DNA of 64,000 bases from Acinetobacter lwoffii (GCF_024129735.1 NZ_JAMXXK010000006.1:1-64000); one strand, 5' to 3'. Shown: positions 21,083 through 32,040, counted from the stretch's first letter. The notes: generated by a model from the letters alone, not told the origin. A program made the numbers and translations.

Positions 21083-22222
21083 TTACATGTTCGACAGAAT
21101 AGAGTCTTTTACCTGAGCCATGGTTGCGTCGATAGACAGCATCACCGCATCGGCACATTGTTTGATCGCGGTATCTGGATCTTTTAGACCATTACCGGTT
21201 ACGGTACATACGATTACTGAACCTTCAGCGATTTTACCTGCTTTGATATCACGGATTGCACCGCCAACAGACGCAGCAGATGCAGGTTCTACGAATACAC
21301 CTTCATACATCGACAGCAGACGTTGTGCTTCAAGAATCTCAGCATCCGTCAGTTCATCAAACCAGCCGTTTGAATCACGAACGACGGCTTTGGCATGATT
21401 GAAACTTTGCGGATTACCAATACGAATTGCAGTTGCAACAGTTTCCGGATTTTCTACTGGACCACCACGCAGGAACGGAGCAGCACCAGACGCTTGGTAA
21501 CCGGCCATGATTGGCAAGCCAGCCGGTTTAGGACCAGTGAAAGCATCGGTTTCAGCATCGTAAATCACTTGCTCAAATTCTTCTTTTGACTGATTGGCCA
21601 CCGCTTCGGTATAGCCCATCCAGTGTGCAGTGATATTACCTGCGTTACCCACTGGCAGGCAGTGGTAATCCGGGGCACGACCTAAAGCTTCAACGATCTC
21701 GTAAGCAATGGTTTTTTGACCTTGCAGGCGGTACGGGTTGATTGAATTTACAATCGTCACCGGAGCCTGATCGGCAACTTCCTTAACTAGACGCATACCG
21801 TCATCGAAGTTACCGCGAATTTGCATGGTGATCGCACCATACATCATCGCTTGTGCCATTTTACCCATGGCAATTTTGCCTTCAGGGATGAGCACGAATG
21901 CTTTAATGCCGGCACGCGCAGCGTATGCAGCCGCTGCTGCAGAGGTGTTACCAGTAGATGCGCAGATGATGGCTTTAGAGCCTTCTTCAACGGCTTTGGT
22001 CACCGCCATAGTCATACCGCGGTCTTTAAATGAACCAGTCGGGTTTAAGCCCTCGTACTTCACATAAATTTCAACATCTTTACCAATAATGCGTGGAATA
22101 TTCTCAAGCTTGATCAGTGGAGTATTACCTTCACCCAAAGAGATCGCACGAGTAGTTGCAGACACTGGTAAACGGTCGCGATAGCGGTCAACTAAACCAG
22201 TATAACGATTGGCATTCGACAT
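21083..22222 (-). CDS. thrC: threonine synthase
   Basis: A 379-residue PLP enzyme. The PLP lysine lies in NPTGSFKDRGMT near residue 67, and the phosphate-binding and adjacent loops ASTGNTSAAAAAYAARAG (about 89-106) and PVGNAGNITAHW are clear. It converts O-phosphohomoserine to threonine, the last step after homoserine dehydrogenase, encoded 54 bp upstream. The length fits the short bacterial form found in Pseudomonas and Acinetobacter rather than E. coli ThrC. It ends the minus-strand xerD-dsbC-hom-thrC block. Confidence 0.95.
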   Translation of the reverse strand: MSNANRYTGLVDRYRDRLPVSATTRAISLGEGNTPLIKLENIPRIIGKDVEIYVKYEGLNPTGSFKDRGMTMAVTKAVEEGSKAIICASTGNTSAAAAAYAARAGIKAFVLIPEGKIAMGKMAQAMMYGAITMQIRGNFDDGMRLVKEVADQAPVTIVNSINPYRLQGQKTIAYEIVEALGRAPDYHCLPVGNAGNITAHWMGYTEAVANQSKEEFEQVIYDAETDAFTGPKPAGLPIMAGYQASGAAPFLRGGPVENPETVATAIRIGNPQSFNHAKAVVRDSNGWFDELTDAEILEAQRLLSMYEGVFVEPASAASVGGAIRDIKAGKIAEGSVIVCTVTGNGLKDPDTAIKQCADAVMLSIDATMAQVKDSILSNM

Positions 22223-22276
22223 GATGATGTTCCAATTGTGTAGAGCTTGGCAAGGGGAATCCTCCCCTCAACCCGA

Positions 22277-23584
22277 TTAATTATCAAGCGATTCTAAACG
22301 AATTCGTACAATTTCGCCATGAATGACGGGTAATGCTTGAATTTGTGAAAGCGCTGCATCCATTTTTGATTCCTTGACTGGATCGGTCAGAATCACGATA
22401 GGAATAAGGTCTTTGGATAAACGCGGTTGCTGCATGATCGCATCAATACTGATGCCGGCACGACTGAGAATCGTGGTCACATCAGCAAGCACGCCCATCT
22501 GATCTTCGGCATTAATACGGATGTAATAGCCGGTGGTCATTTGTTCACGACTCAAGATCGGTAAATCACTGAGCGCTTCAAAAGCCAGTTGCGGAATGGT
22601 GCCTGCGCCGTCTTCTGTGTAAATAATGTCACGGACAATATCAACCACATCGGCAACAACCGCAGAAGCCGTTGGTCCCGCACCTGCGCCAGCACCATAG
22701 TATAATGTTGGGCCGACCGCATTGGCTTGTACCAGAACCGCATTTTTCACGCCGTTGACATTGGCAATTAACTGGTCATCTGGAATCAGGGTCGGGTGTA
22801 CACGGAGTTCAATCCCGGCATCGGTACGGCGTGCAATACCCAGGTGTTTAATCCGGAAACCGAGGTCTTCGGCATATTTCACATCTTGTGCAGTGATTTT
22901 ACCAATGCCTTCAGTAAAGACTTTGTCAAACTGAAGTGGAATACCAAAGGCACATGAGGCCAGAATCGTTAGCTTGTGCGCTGCATCAATTCCTTCCACG
23001 TCAAAAGTTGGATCGGCTTCAGCATAACCCAGTTCTTGAGCTTCTTTCAGCACATCTTCAAAAGCGCGGCCTTTTTCACGCATTTCACTGAGAATGAAGT
23101 TACCCGTGCCGTTAATAATACCAGCCAGCCATTCAATCTTGTTGGCTGCCAGACCTTCACGAATCACTTTAATAATCGGAATGCCACCGGCCACTGCCGC
23201 TTCATAGGCAATCTGTACGGCATTGTCTTCAGCCGCTTTAAATAGCTCGTTGCCGTGTTCAGCCAAGAGTGCTTTGTTGGCCGTTACAATATGTTTGCCA
23301 TGTTTCATGGCTTCCATAATAATTTCAAAAGCAGGATGAATTCCGCCCATGACTTCAACCACGACGTCTACATCAGGTTGACGTACGATGTCCATCAAGT
23401 CGGCACTTTGTTTAACCGATTCTGGCAGATCCAGATCAGGACGTGGACGACGGGTGCCTACATGGGTAATTTCAATTTCACGACCGGTGCGACGTTTGAT
23501 CTCAGCAGCATTTTCTTTTAATAGTTTCAAGGCACCACCACCTACAGTACCAAGACCGAGGATTGCCAGACGAACTGGTTTCAC
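22277..23584 (-). CDS. hom: homoserine dehydrogenase
   Basis: A 435-residue monofunctional enzyme. The NAD(P)-binding Rossmann motif LGLGTVGGGAL is near residue 9. The catalytic domain (about 125-320) includes INGTGNFILSEM near 175. A C-terminal ACT domain (about residues 350-430) should allow threonine feedback control. It reduces aspartate semialdehyde to homoserine. The frame runs upstream to 23659, but the GTG at 23584 has an excellent SD (GGAG, 7-base spacer) and gives the standard N-terminus, so I start there. The aspartokinase is not fused to it and lies outside the window. Confidence 0.95.
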   Translation of the reverse strand: MKPVRLAILGLGTVGGGALKLLKENAAEIKRRTGREIEITHVGTRRPRPDLDLPESVKQSADLMDIVRQPDVDVVVEVMGGIHPAFEIIMEAMKHGKHIVTANKALLAEHGNELFKAAEDNAVQIAYEAAVAGGIPIIKVIREGLAANKIEWLAGIINGTGNFILSEMREKGRAFEDVLKEAQELGYAEADPTFDVEGIDAAHKLTILASCAFGIPLQFDKVFTEGIGKITAQDVKYAEDLGFRIKHLGIARRTDAGIELRVHPTLIPDDQLIANVNGVKNAVLVQANAVGPTLYYGAGAGAGPTASAVVADVVDIVRDIIYTEDGAGTIPQLAFEALSDLPILSREQMTTGYYIRINAEDQMGVLADVTTILSRAGISIDAIMQQPRLSKDLIPIVILTDPVKESKMDAALSQIQALPVIHGEIVRIRLESLDN

Positions 23585-23710
23585 GTCACACTCCAAATTA
23601 AACAGTTTTTTACAAGAGCCTAGATCATAGCTAAAAAACCCGCCTGACTCTAGGGTCATTTCAGAATATCTTTATCTATAAAATAAAGTTAAATAACTTA
23701 TTAAAATGAG

Positions 23711-24520
23711 TTATTTAAGCCGATTCAATAATTCCGATGTAGACAGGTAACCGCCCAGATAAGTACCTGCTGAATTATAAATGGCAGGGGTACCATTCAC
23801 ACCCATATTCAGACCCATTTGATATTGATCTTGAACAGGATTTTCACATTTCGCTGCACTAATCTGTGCGCCTGAAATCGCCTGGTCAAAGGCACTGCGA
23901 CGGTCGGCACTGCACCAGATCGCTTCCATGGCTGGCATATGCTGTTCACCACGCGGCCAGGCGATATAACGCACTTCAATGCCTTTGGCATTCATCTCAT
24001 CCATTTGTTCATGGAATTTATGGCAATACGGACAGCTGACATCGGTAAACACATAGACCACATGCTTGGCTTTGCCTTTGGCTGGATAGACCAGCAAGTC
24101 TGCTGGCTTGAGTTCAGCAAAGAGTTTATTGTTGATGCCTGCCTGAAGGTTTTCGCTGACATTGTGCAGCTGTTTGTCACCGAGACGGATCACATCGCCC
24201 TGAATCAGGTATTTACCGTCACTGGTGACATAGACCGCAGACATGCCTTCCAGACTCACCCAGTACAGGTTTGGAACTTCAGTGGCTTTAATGTCGGTAA
24301 TTTTGGCACTGATGCCAGCAGTTTTGAAATGCTTTTCCAACGTAGACGCCAGACGCTGTTCTGCATTACGTTCGGTTAGGGTAGAGGCTTCGCCCGTCGC
24401 CGGTGCGCTTGCAGTCAACTCTTGCTTTTTATCGTTGTTAGTGGAATTGGAACATGCAGTCAGACCCAAACCAGCAGCAATTGTGCAAGCCATAAAAATT
24501 TTTGAGCGGGCAAATGTCAT
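23711..24520 (-). CDS. dsbC: DsbC-type thiol:disulfide interchange protein, apparent lipoprotein
   Basis: A 269-residue DsbC-like protein. An N-terminal dimerisation domain (about residues 50-130) is followed by a thioredoxin fold with active site CPYC (VSCPYCHKF, near residue 160). A second cysteine pair lies further on (IWCSADRR and AAKCENP). DsbC isomerises wrong disulfides in the periplasm. What is odd is the N-terminus: a short hydrophobic segment ending LTAC, followed by a Ser/Asn-rich linker, reads as a lipobox with the lipidated Cys near residue 23. The protein may thus be membrane-anchored instead of soluble. It sits between xerD and hom, an order also known from Pseudomonas. Confidence 0.88.
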   Translation of the reverse strand: MTFARSKIFMACTIAAGLGLTACSNSTNNDKKQELTASAPATGEASTLTERNAEQRLASTLEKHFKTAGISAKITDIKATEVPNLYWVSLEGMSAVYVTSDGKYLIQGDVIRLGDKQLHNVSENLQAGINNKLFAELKPADLLVYPAKGKAKHVVYVFTDVSCPYCHKFHEQMDEMNAKGIEVRYIAWPRGEQHMPAMEAIWCSADRRSAFDQAISGAQISAAKCENPVQDQYQMGLNMGVNGTPAIYNSAGTYLGGYLSTSELLNRLK

Positions 24521-24619
24521 AAAAAACCCTTTTCTTCTTGGATTAAAAACAGAGTATTAGCATAACAAAAAAAAATACCCACACGTCAAACTTCTCAGTT
24601 TATTCCGTCCGGATCTGAT

Positions 24620-25537
24620 TCAAGCCCGTGGATGATGGGTCGCGTGTAGCTGCTGCATTCGTACCTGTGCCACATGAGTATAAATCTGGGTGGTAGATAG
24701 ATCACTATGGCCGAGCAGCATCTGCACCACACGTAAGTCTGCGCCATGATTGAGTAAATGCGTCGCAAAGGCATGGCGCAAGGTATGCGGTGACAGTTCG
24801 GACTGAATTCCGGCCTGTAGCGCATAACGCTTAATCGCATACCAGAAATTCTGCCGGCTCATGATGCCGCCATGCTGGGTCAGAAATAGATAATCAGTCG
24901 AAGTCTTATACAGTTGCGGACGGGCTTCGTTCAGATATTTTTCCACCCATTCACAAGCCATTTGTCCCATCGGAACTAGACGTTCTTTATTGCCCTTACC
25001 GACGATACGTAAATAACCCTGTTTTAAGTTGATCAGTTCCAGACGTAAATTAATCAGTTCGGTCACCCGGAGTCCGCAGGCATACAATACTTCAAACATG
25101 GCACGATCGCGCAGTCCTAATGCCGTGTTGATATCCGGGGCATGAATCAGGGCTTCGACATCAGCTTCGGACAAATCTTTAGGTAAGGCCCGGCCCAGTT
25201 TTGGGGTTCTATGTGCAGCCACCGGATTGTCACTACGCAGTTTCTGCTCACGTAAAAATTTATAAAATGAACGCAAGGCAGACAGGCAGCGGGCAATCGA
25301 ACGTGGACTTTTTTGCTGTTTGGTCAGTGCAATCAGCACATCGGAAATATCATCATGATTCCATTCCGGCAGAGGCTTGCTCAGGCATTCTGCACATTGC
25401 ACCAGGTCGGACAAATAGGCATTGCGGGTATGCGGGCTGACCGTTTGTGCAATCAGATAATCACGAAAACCCTGTAAATAACTGAACGCATCAGGAATCT
25501 GGACAGGGGCAGGAATACGGGGTTTTTTATTCAGCAT
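24620..25537 (-). CDS. xerD: site-specific tyrosine recombinase XerD
   Basis: A 305-residue tyrosine recombinase. The N-terminal SAM-like core-binding domain covers about residues 18-105. The catalytic domain carries the RKHRHY set: Arg in ACGLRVTEL, His-Leu-Arg in HTLRHAFATHLL, His in LLGHSDLSTTQ, and Tyr in IYTHV. XerD works with XerC at dif to resolve chromosome dimers under FtsK control. XerD rather than XerC is supported by the downstream dsbC-hom-thrC order, the same as around Pseudomonas xerD. No dif-like site was noticed in the window. Confidence 0.92.
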   Translation of the reverse strand: MLNKKPRIPAPVQIPDAFSYLQGFRDYLIAQTVSPHTRNAYLSDLVQCAECLSKPLPEWNHDDISDVLIALTKQQKSPRSIARCLSALRSFYKFLREQKLRSDNPVAAHRTPKLGRALPKDLSEADVEALIHAPDINTALGLRDRAMFEVLYACGLRVTELINLRLELINLKQGYLRIVGKGNKERLVPMGQMACEWVEKYLNEARPQLYKTSTDYLFLTQHGGIMSRQNFWYAIKRYALQAGIQSELSPHTLRHAFATHLLNHGADLRVVQMLLGHSDLSTTQIYTHVAQVRMQQLHATHHPRA

Positions 25538-25655
25538 AAGGTGAAAGGATCTGATCTGAAAAAGCGATAATCGGGATTGGTATTCTCCACTGTAGTGTAA
25601 TTTTATGACGGTGTCGATGTGGTATAAGGCTAAATCGAAATGTAATTAATCTTAT

Positions 25656-25685
25656 TTGTTAATTATTCTCATTTGTTTGTATACT
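25656..25685 (+). promoter_or_regulatory. feoA promoter with overlapping Fur-box-like site
   Basis: A -35 TTGTTA (25656-25661), an 18-base spacer and -10 TATACT (25680-25685) precede feoA. The 19 bases at 25658-25676 match the Fur consensus (GATAATGATAATCATTATC) at 12 positions and lie across the promoter spacer. Iron repression by Fur is the usual control of feo operons. The position is convincing; the box itself is degenerate. Confidence 0.55.
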
Positions 25686-25711
25686 GTACAAAATAGTTTA
25701 GGAATTTCACG

Positions 25712-25972
25712 GTGCGTTTGTCTGATTTAAAAGCAAAACAAATTGCCATCATTCGAAAAGTGAGTCGAACAGCTGATGGTGAAAGTGCTCTATACGATGT
25801 CGTCGCGAGTCGTTTGGAAACTTTAGGCTTTGTACCAGGTACAAAGGTACAGGTCATTACTAAAGGTATTTTTGGTGGAGATCCCATTTTGATTCAAGTT
25901 GGATTCACACGTTTTGCTTTGCGTAAATCAGAAGCAGCCAAAATTGAAATCGAACAGGCGGTGTCGGCATGA
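25712..25972 (+). CDS. feoA: ferrous iron transport protein FeoA
   Basis: An 86-residue SH3-like FeoA protein that helps FeoB take up Fe(II). The family core is visible as ASRLETLGFVPGTKVQVI and the C-terminal strand RFALRKSEAAKIEIE. The start is GTG with GGAA 7 bases upstream. The stop overlaps the feoB start by 4 bp (ATGA), giving translational coupling. Confidence 0.93.
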   Translation: MRLSDLKAKQIAIIRKVSRTADGESALYDVVASRLETLGFVPGTKVQVITKGIFGGDPILIQVGFTRFALRKSEAAKIEIEQAVSA

Positions 25973-27825
25973 GTGATACATTACGTATTGCCCTTGTCGG
26001 TAACCCTAACTGCGGTAAAACTTCATTATTCAACCACTTAACCGGAACACGCCAAAAAGTCGGTAACTATGCGGGTGTCACGGTTGAACGTAAAGTCGGT
26101 ACCTTTCAGCTTGCTTCAGGCAAAGCGGTACGGGTACTGGATTTGCCGGGGACTTATAGTCTGGATGCGACCAGTCCGGATGAAGAGATTACTCGCAACG
26201 TCGTACAAGGTAAAATTGCGGAAGAGCAGGAGCAGGATGCATTTTTGTGTGTGGTAGATGCCACCAATCTGAAATTGCATTTGGGTCTGGTGCTGGAAAT
26301 GATTGCACTGGGTCGTCCAGTACTGGTCGTGCTGAACATGATGGATGAAGCACGTCGTCGTGGCATGCAGATCAATACCCAGAAGCTGTCTGAACGTCTG
26401 GGCGTGCCTGTGGTAGAAACGGTGGCTGTGCGCAATTCAGGCATTGAAAACCTGAAAAATGCGCTAGATCAAGGCAAGTATTCTGTGCCACAGACTGAGC
26501 TCAGTGGCTTGAAAGGTGATAGTCACCAGCGCGTAGAAAACATTCTGAATGACGTGGTCAATTTCGTCGATCAGGAAGATAAGCGTACCGATTTTCTTGA
26601 CAAGATTTTTCTGCATCCGGTATTGGGCTTACTCAGCCTAGCTGTAATGATGTTCGTGATTTTCCAGGCGGTATTTGCCTGGGCTGCGCCGTTTATGGAT
26701 GGCATCGAAACCTTCTTCGGCTGGCTGGGTGAGTTCCTCGGCGAATATATTTCGCATCCCTTACTGAATAGTCTGGTGGTGGATGGGATTATTGCCGGTG
26801 CCGGTGGCGTGGTGGTGTTCCTGCCACAGATTCTGATTCTGTTCTTCTTTATTCTGGTACTGGAAGAATCAGGTTATTTACCGCGTGCTGCTTTCCTATT
26901 AGATAAGCTGATGTTTAAAGCCGGTTTATCAGGACGTGCCTTTATTCCGTTATTGTCCAGCTTTGCCTGTGCCATTCCCGGCATCATGGCATCGCGGACC
27001 ATCAGTGATCCACGAGATCGTTTAACCACGATTTTTGTTGCACCTTTAATGACCTGTTCGGCGCGTTTGCCAGTTTATGCCTTGCTAATTGCGGCATTTG
27101 TACCCGCACAAACTGTCTGGGGTTTCCTGAATCTGCAAGGTCTGGTGCTCTTCGGTCTTTATATGGCAGGTATCGTAAGTGCCTTGCTGGTGTCTTTTGT
27201 GTTGAAATTCTTCCACAAAGATAAATCACAGCACATGCTGCTGATGGAACTGCCAAGCTACCGTTTTCCGGACTTGAAGAACGTTTGGATCGGCTTATTG
27301 GATCGCGGCAAAATCTTCTTGAAACGTGTCGGCGGCATCATCTTCGCCTTATCGATTGTGCTGTGGTTCCTGTGTACGTTCCCGCAGCCACCAGAAGGTG
27401 CAACCCTGCCGGCCATTGATTATTCATTGGCAGGGATGCTCGGTCATCTGATGCAACCGATCTTTGCACCCCTCGGTTTTAACTGGCAGATCTGTATTGC
27501 CCTGATTCCGGCGATGGCAGCGCGTGAAGTGGTCGTTGCAGCACTGGGCACAGTCTATGCGATGTCGGCAGTTGATGAAGATGCGATGTCTGAAGGTCTG
27601 GCTGCGCTGATCAGCGGTGGAGGTGATCTGGGCTGGTCAGTGGCGACAGGTTTGTCTTTGCTGGTGTGGTTTATTTATGCACCACATTGTCTGGCGACCC
27701 TAGCAACGGTTAAACGTGAAACAGGTTCCTGGAAAACTGTCAGTATCATGACTGTTTACCTGTTCGGTCTGGCATATTTCATGTCATTCCTGACTTATCA
27801 AATTGCTTCATATTATTTGGGCTAA
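25969..27825 (+). CDS. feoB: ferrous iron transporter FeoB
   Basis: A 618-residue inner-membrane Fe(II) transporter. The N-terminal G domain (about residues 1-165) has G1 GNPNCGKTS, G3 DLPGTYSL and G4 NMMDEA (in place of the usual NKxD). The GDI-like helical region follows, then about eight membrane helices with two Gate-type repeats (for example SSFACAIPGIMA near 329 and PAMAAREVVVAALG near 515). It is shorter than E. coli FeoB (about 770 residues) because the central and C-terminal parts are reduced. Feo takes up ferrous iron under low-oxygen or acidic conditions. Confidence 0.95.
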   Translation: MSDTLRIALVGNPNCGKTSLFNHLTGTRQKVGNYAGVTVERKVGTFQLASGKAVRVLDLPGTYSLDATSPDEEITRNVVQGKIAEEQEQDAFLCVVDATNLKLHLGLVLEMIALGRPVLVVLNMMDEARRRGMQINTQKLSERLGVPVVETVAVRNSGIENLKNALDQGKYSVPQTELSGLKGDSHQRVENILNDVVNFVDQEDKRTDFLDKIFLHPVLGLLSLAVMMFVIFQAVFAWAAPFMDGIETFFGWLGEFLGEYISHPLLNSLVVDGIIAGAGGVVVFLPQILILFFFILVLEESGYLPRAAFLLDKLMFKAGLSGRAFIPLLSSFACAIPGIMASRTISDPRDRLTTIFVAPLMTCSARLPVYALLIAAFVPAQTVWGFLNLQGLVLFGLYMAGIVSALLVSFVLKFFHKDKSQHMLLMELPSYRFPDLKNVWIGLLDRGKIFLKRVGGIIFALSIVLWFLCTFPQPPEGATLPAIDYSLAGMLGHLMQPIFAPLGFNWQICIALIPAMAAREVVVAALGTVYAMSAVDEDAMSEGLAALISGGGDLGWSVATGLSLLVWFIYAPHCLATLATVKRETGSWKTVSIMTVYLFGLAYFMSFLTYQIASYYLG

Positions 27826-27884
27826 ATCTCAGCTGGGCCTTGGCCAGTTGAATTTGCTGTATTGTATATGTATGGGAGATTGAG

Positions 27885-28136
27885 ATGATTGAAATTCTAA
27901 TTGTGACAGCACTGGTGCTTTGGAGCATGCTGGTCGTATTCAAAAAGGTGTTTCCGAACACCTCTAACTCAGTCTTCCAGAAGCTGTCTGATGCCTGTGC
28001 AGCCAAGGGCTGGAAGCGTCTGGCCAAATGGCTGCAACCGGGTATGGCTGCAGGCTGTGGTGGCAACTGTGCCTGTCCGGTTTCAGAAAAAAGTTCAGAA
28101 GAAAAGCCAGCCCAACAAGCGGTGAAATGGAAATAA
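27885..28136 (+). CDS. small Cys-rich membrane protein at the end of the feo operon
   Basis: An 83-residue protein with one N-terminal membrane helix (about residues 3-20), a basic amphipathic middle, and a cysteine cluster GCGGNCACP near residues 57-65. This architecture resembles the FeoB-associated Cys-rich membrane proteins and takes the place of the FeoC winged-helix protein of E. coli. It starts 59 bp after feoB on the same strand with an SD (GGGAG), and a terminator follows, so it is part of the operon. The cysteines could bind iron or an Fe-S cluster, but that is a guess. Confidence 0.75.
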   Translation: MIEILIVTALVLWSMLVVFKKVFPNTSNSVFQKLSDACAAKGWKRLAKWLQPGMAAGCGGNCACPVSEKSSEEKPAQQAVKWK

Positions 28137-28158
28137 TTTCCTTTTCTGGCTGAATTTT

Positions 28159-29645
<1,487 letters not shown>

Positions 29646-29665
29646 GAATAACAAGGATTCGTGAT

Positions 29666-30862
29666 ATGGCTGGGTTTGCTCAGACTACGATCAATAAATT
29701 AAATCAATTTTATACGCAGTGGATACCTAGAATACCTGCTGAAGTGAATCCACGGAATGTATTGATTTTCTGTGTGTTGGCTTTGCTCTGCATTGGTTCG
29801 ATCATGGTGGCATCGGCCTCGATGCCCTATGCAGAACGTATGCATGAAAATCCGTTTCACTATATTAGCCGACATGGGATTTCGATTTTTGTCGCTGCCG
29901 TAGCAGCTTTTCTGGCTTATAAAATCCCCTTAAAAGTCTGGTTTAATAACACTTTCTTTTTGTGGATTATTACCATCGTACTTTTGGTGGCCGTGCTATT
30001 TGTCGGGACGGAAGTCAATGGTTCCAAACGCTGGATTCGGATCGCAGGCTTTACCTTACAGGCTTCGGAAGTCGCCAAAGTGATGATGGCAATTTTTACT
30101 GCAGACTACGTGGTGCGCCGTGCGGAAGAAGTACGGAATAATATCAAGGGTCTGGTCCGTTTAAGTGCCATCATGGGTGCTACCGTCGGTTTGATTATTC
30201 TCGAGCCTGACTTGGGTGCAACCGTGGTAATTACCTTAACCATGCTTGGCGTGTTCTTTCTGGCGGGTGCGCCGTGGATTCAGTTCGGTGTGGCTTTTAT
30301 GACCTTGGTCGGCGCATTTGCTGCCGCGATTCTGTTGGAACCGTATCGTCTGCAACGTCTGCTGTCTTTTTCGAATCCTTGGGAAGATCCCTTAGGCACC
30401 GGTTATCAGCTCTCTAATGCCCTTATGGCCTTTGGCCGTGGGGAATGGGCAGGGGTAGGCTTGGGGCATAGTATCCAGAAAATGTCTTATTTGCCTGAGG
30501 CGCATACCGATTTCATGCTGGCAATTTTGGGTGAAGAATTTGGCTTTTTAGGCATTTCAACCATCCTGATCTTGTCCTTCACCATGCTGGTTTGCTGTAT
30601 CCGCATTGGACACCGCGCCTTGCAGCATCAATATCTGCGTGCCGGATATTTGGCTTATGGCATCAGTATCATTTTCCTGTTACAGATTCTGGTGAATGCC
30701 GGCATGAATATGGGCATGTTGCCGACCAAAGGTTTGACCTTGCCATTTATTAGTTATGGCGGTTCATCTCTGATTATCTGTGCGGTCATGATCAGTCTGA
30801 TTCTGAAAATTGATTCGACCACGCGACAGGTTAATCCAAGCCGCGAAGAATCAAGCTTCTAG
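29666..30862 (+). CDS. ftsW: peptidoglycan glycosyltransferase FtsW
   Basis: A 398-residue SEDS-family membrane protein with about ten helices. Conserved features include GSKRWI near residue 113, the extracytoplasmic PYRLQRLLSFSNPWEDPLGTGYQ near 218, and the family signature region MNMGMLPTKGLTLPFISYGGSS near 344. It polymerises septal glycan strands from lipid II together with FtsI during cell division. The last 12 bp overlap the end of a convergent zinc-ribbon gene. Confidence 0.95.
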   Translation: MAGFAQTTINKLNQFYTQWIPRIPAEVNPRNVLIFCVLALLCIGSIMVASASMPYAERMHENPFHYISRHGISIFVAAVAAFLAYKIPLKVWFNNTFFLWIITIVLLVAVLFVGTEVNGSKRWIRIAGFTLQASEVAKVMMAIFTADYVVRRAEEVRNNIKGLVRLSAIMGATVGLIILEPDLGATVVITLTMLGVFFLAGAPWIQFGVAFMTLVGAFAAAILLEPYRLQRLLSFSNPWEDPLGTGYQLSNALMAFGRGEWAGVGLGHSIQKMSYLPEAHTDFMLAILGEEFGFLGISTILILSFTMLVCCIRIGHRALQHQYLRAGYLAYGISIIFLLQILVNAGMNMGMLPTKGLTLPFISYGGSSLIICAVMISLILKIDSTTRQVNPSREESSF

Positions 30863-31111
30863 ATTCGAGTTTCGTCCTGGCTCTGGCTGAGCATGGTCCA
30901 GTACCGTGCTCGGCATTGCGGTTCCACAATTGGAACAGGTCACAAAAGCAGATTTAGGCTTGGAAAGTGGAATCAAGGGTATAAAAAATAAAGAAAAATA
31001 ATTACGCTGCTGTTTTAGCTCATAGCCCGAACGAGTACGGCAGACCGGACACAGAAACTGGCTTTTCTCAATGGTTTTGGTTTTAGGGCCGACGCCAAAA
31101 ATAAAAAACAT
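30851..31111 (-). CDS. small zinc-ribbon protein
   Basis: An 86-residue protein with two CxxC pairs, CPVC near residue 21 and CSNC near residue 59, separated by a hydrophobic stretch (YFSLFFIPLIPLSK) that may touch or enter the membrane. This matches the small zinc-ribbon family found beside many genes and has no assigned function that I know. It overlaps the 3' end of ftsW by 12 bp on the opposite strand, with no room for a terminator between them. Confidence 0.7.
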   Translation of the reverse strand: MFFIFGVGPKTKTIEKSQFLCPVCRTRSGYELKQQRNYFSLFFIPLIPLSKPKSAFVTCSNCGTAMPSTVLDHAQPEPGRNSNLEA

Positions 31112-31168
31112 ACTCTTCTTCCTATCAATTTTTCATTCTAGAAGTCTAGCTTAAGTGAAAAGCTGTTT

Positions 31169-32032
31169 TTATAAATAGTGACCTTGTAGCTCAGTTGTAT
31201 GTGGAATCCGCTCAATGTCCCATTGTACTACCGCCTGTTGCAGCATCCGATCGGGAGTGTCCAAATCAACTTCAGCCTGATGCAAAGCCTGAAGTGCCTG
31301 TTTTAATAATTGTGGCGCCTGACTTAAATCCAGTCCTTGGGCCAGATTCTGTTTTGAAAGTTTTTGCCCCTGATCATTCATTGCCAGCGGTAGATGCATA
31401 TAGCTTAGACGCGGATAACCGAGTAACTGCCCCAGATAGATTTGCCGTTCGGTATTATCTAAAAGATCAGCTCCACGTACCACGTGGGTCATCCCTTGCA
31501 GATAATCATCGACCACTACAGCCAGTTGGTAATTGATAATGCCATCACGACGTTTTAAGACAAAATCACCCAGATCTTTTTTTAGTTCTGAACAGTGCCG
31601 ACCTTGTAGCCGGTCTTCAAAACAGATTTCAACATCTTCAACTTTTAGGCGAATGGCTTGATGCTCAAAAGCCAGACTCAAGTCGCGGCAGGTATCCTGA
31701 TAGATATGGTTGGAACCTAGCATTTTACGGGTGCATTGGCAGGCATAAACCAGACCTTGCTGACGTAATTGCTGAATGACGTCTTCGTAAATATCTAAAC
31801 GGTCTTTCTGGAAAATGATTTCGGCATCAGGTTCAAGCTGAAAGGCTTCCATGGCACGCAGGATATGCTCTTCGCTGCCGCGATAAATGCGGGGAATATC
31901 GGTATCTTCAATCCGGACCAGCCATGTGCCTTGATTGGCTTTGGCATCGCAGTAACTGGCAACTGCGGTAATGAGGGAGCCAAAATGCAAAGGGCCGGTT
32001 GGCGATGGCGCGAACCGGCCCACATAAGCCAT
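31169..32032 (-). CDS. gluQ: glutamyl-Q tRNA(Asp) synthetase
   Basis: A 287-residue catalytic-core paralogue of GluRS lacking the anticodon-binding domain. The class I HIGH-like motif is in RFAPSPTGPLHFGSL at residue 5, and the KMSKS-like motif is KLSKQN near 231. A zinc site is suggested by CQCTRKM and later Cys residues. It attaches glutamate to queuosine at the wobble base of tRNA(Asp). I start at ATG 32032, which matches E. coli GluQ. An in-frame ATG at 32089, two bases after the dksA stop, would add 19 residues encoded by a hairpin repeat. Linkage behind dksA is conserved in many proteobacteria. Confidence 0.9.
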   Translation of the reverse strand: MAYVGRFAPSPTGPLHFGSLITAVASYCDAKANQGTWLVRIEDTDIPRIYRGSEEHILRAMEAFQLEPDAEIIFQKDRLDIYEDVIQQLRQQGLVYACQCTRKMLGSNHIYQDTCRDLSLAFEHQAIRLKVEDVEICFEDRLQGRHCSELKKDLGDFVLKRRDGIINYQLAVVVDDYLQGMTHVVRGADLLDNTERQIYLGQLLGYPRLSYMHLPLAMNDQGQKLSKQNLAQGLDLSQAPQLLKQALQALHQAEVDLDTPDRMLQQAVVQWDIERIPHTTELQGHYL

Positions 32033-32040
32033 CCTGTTGT

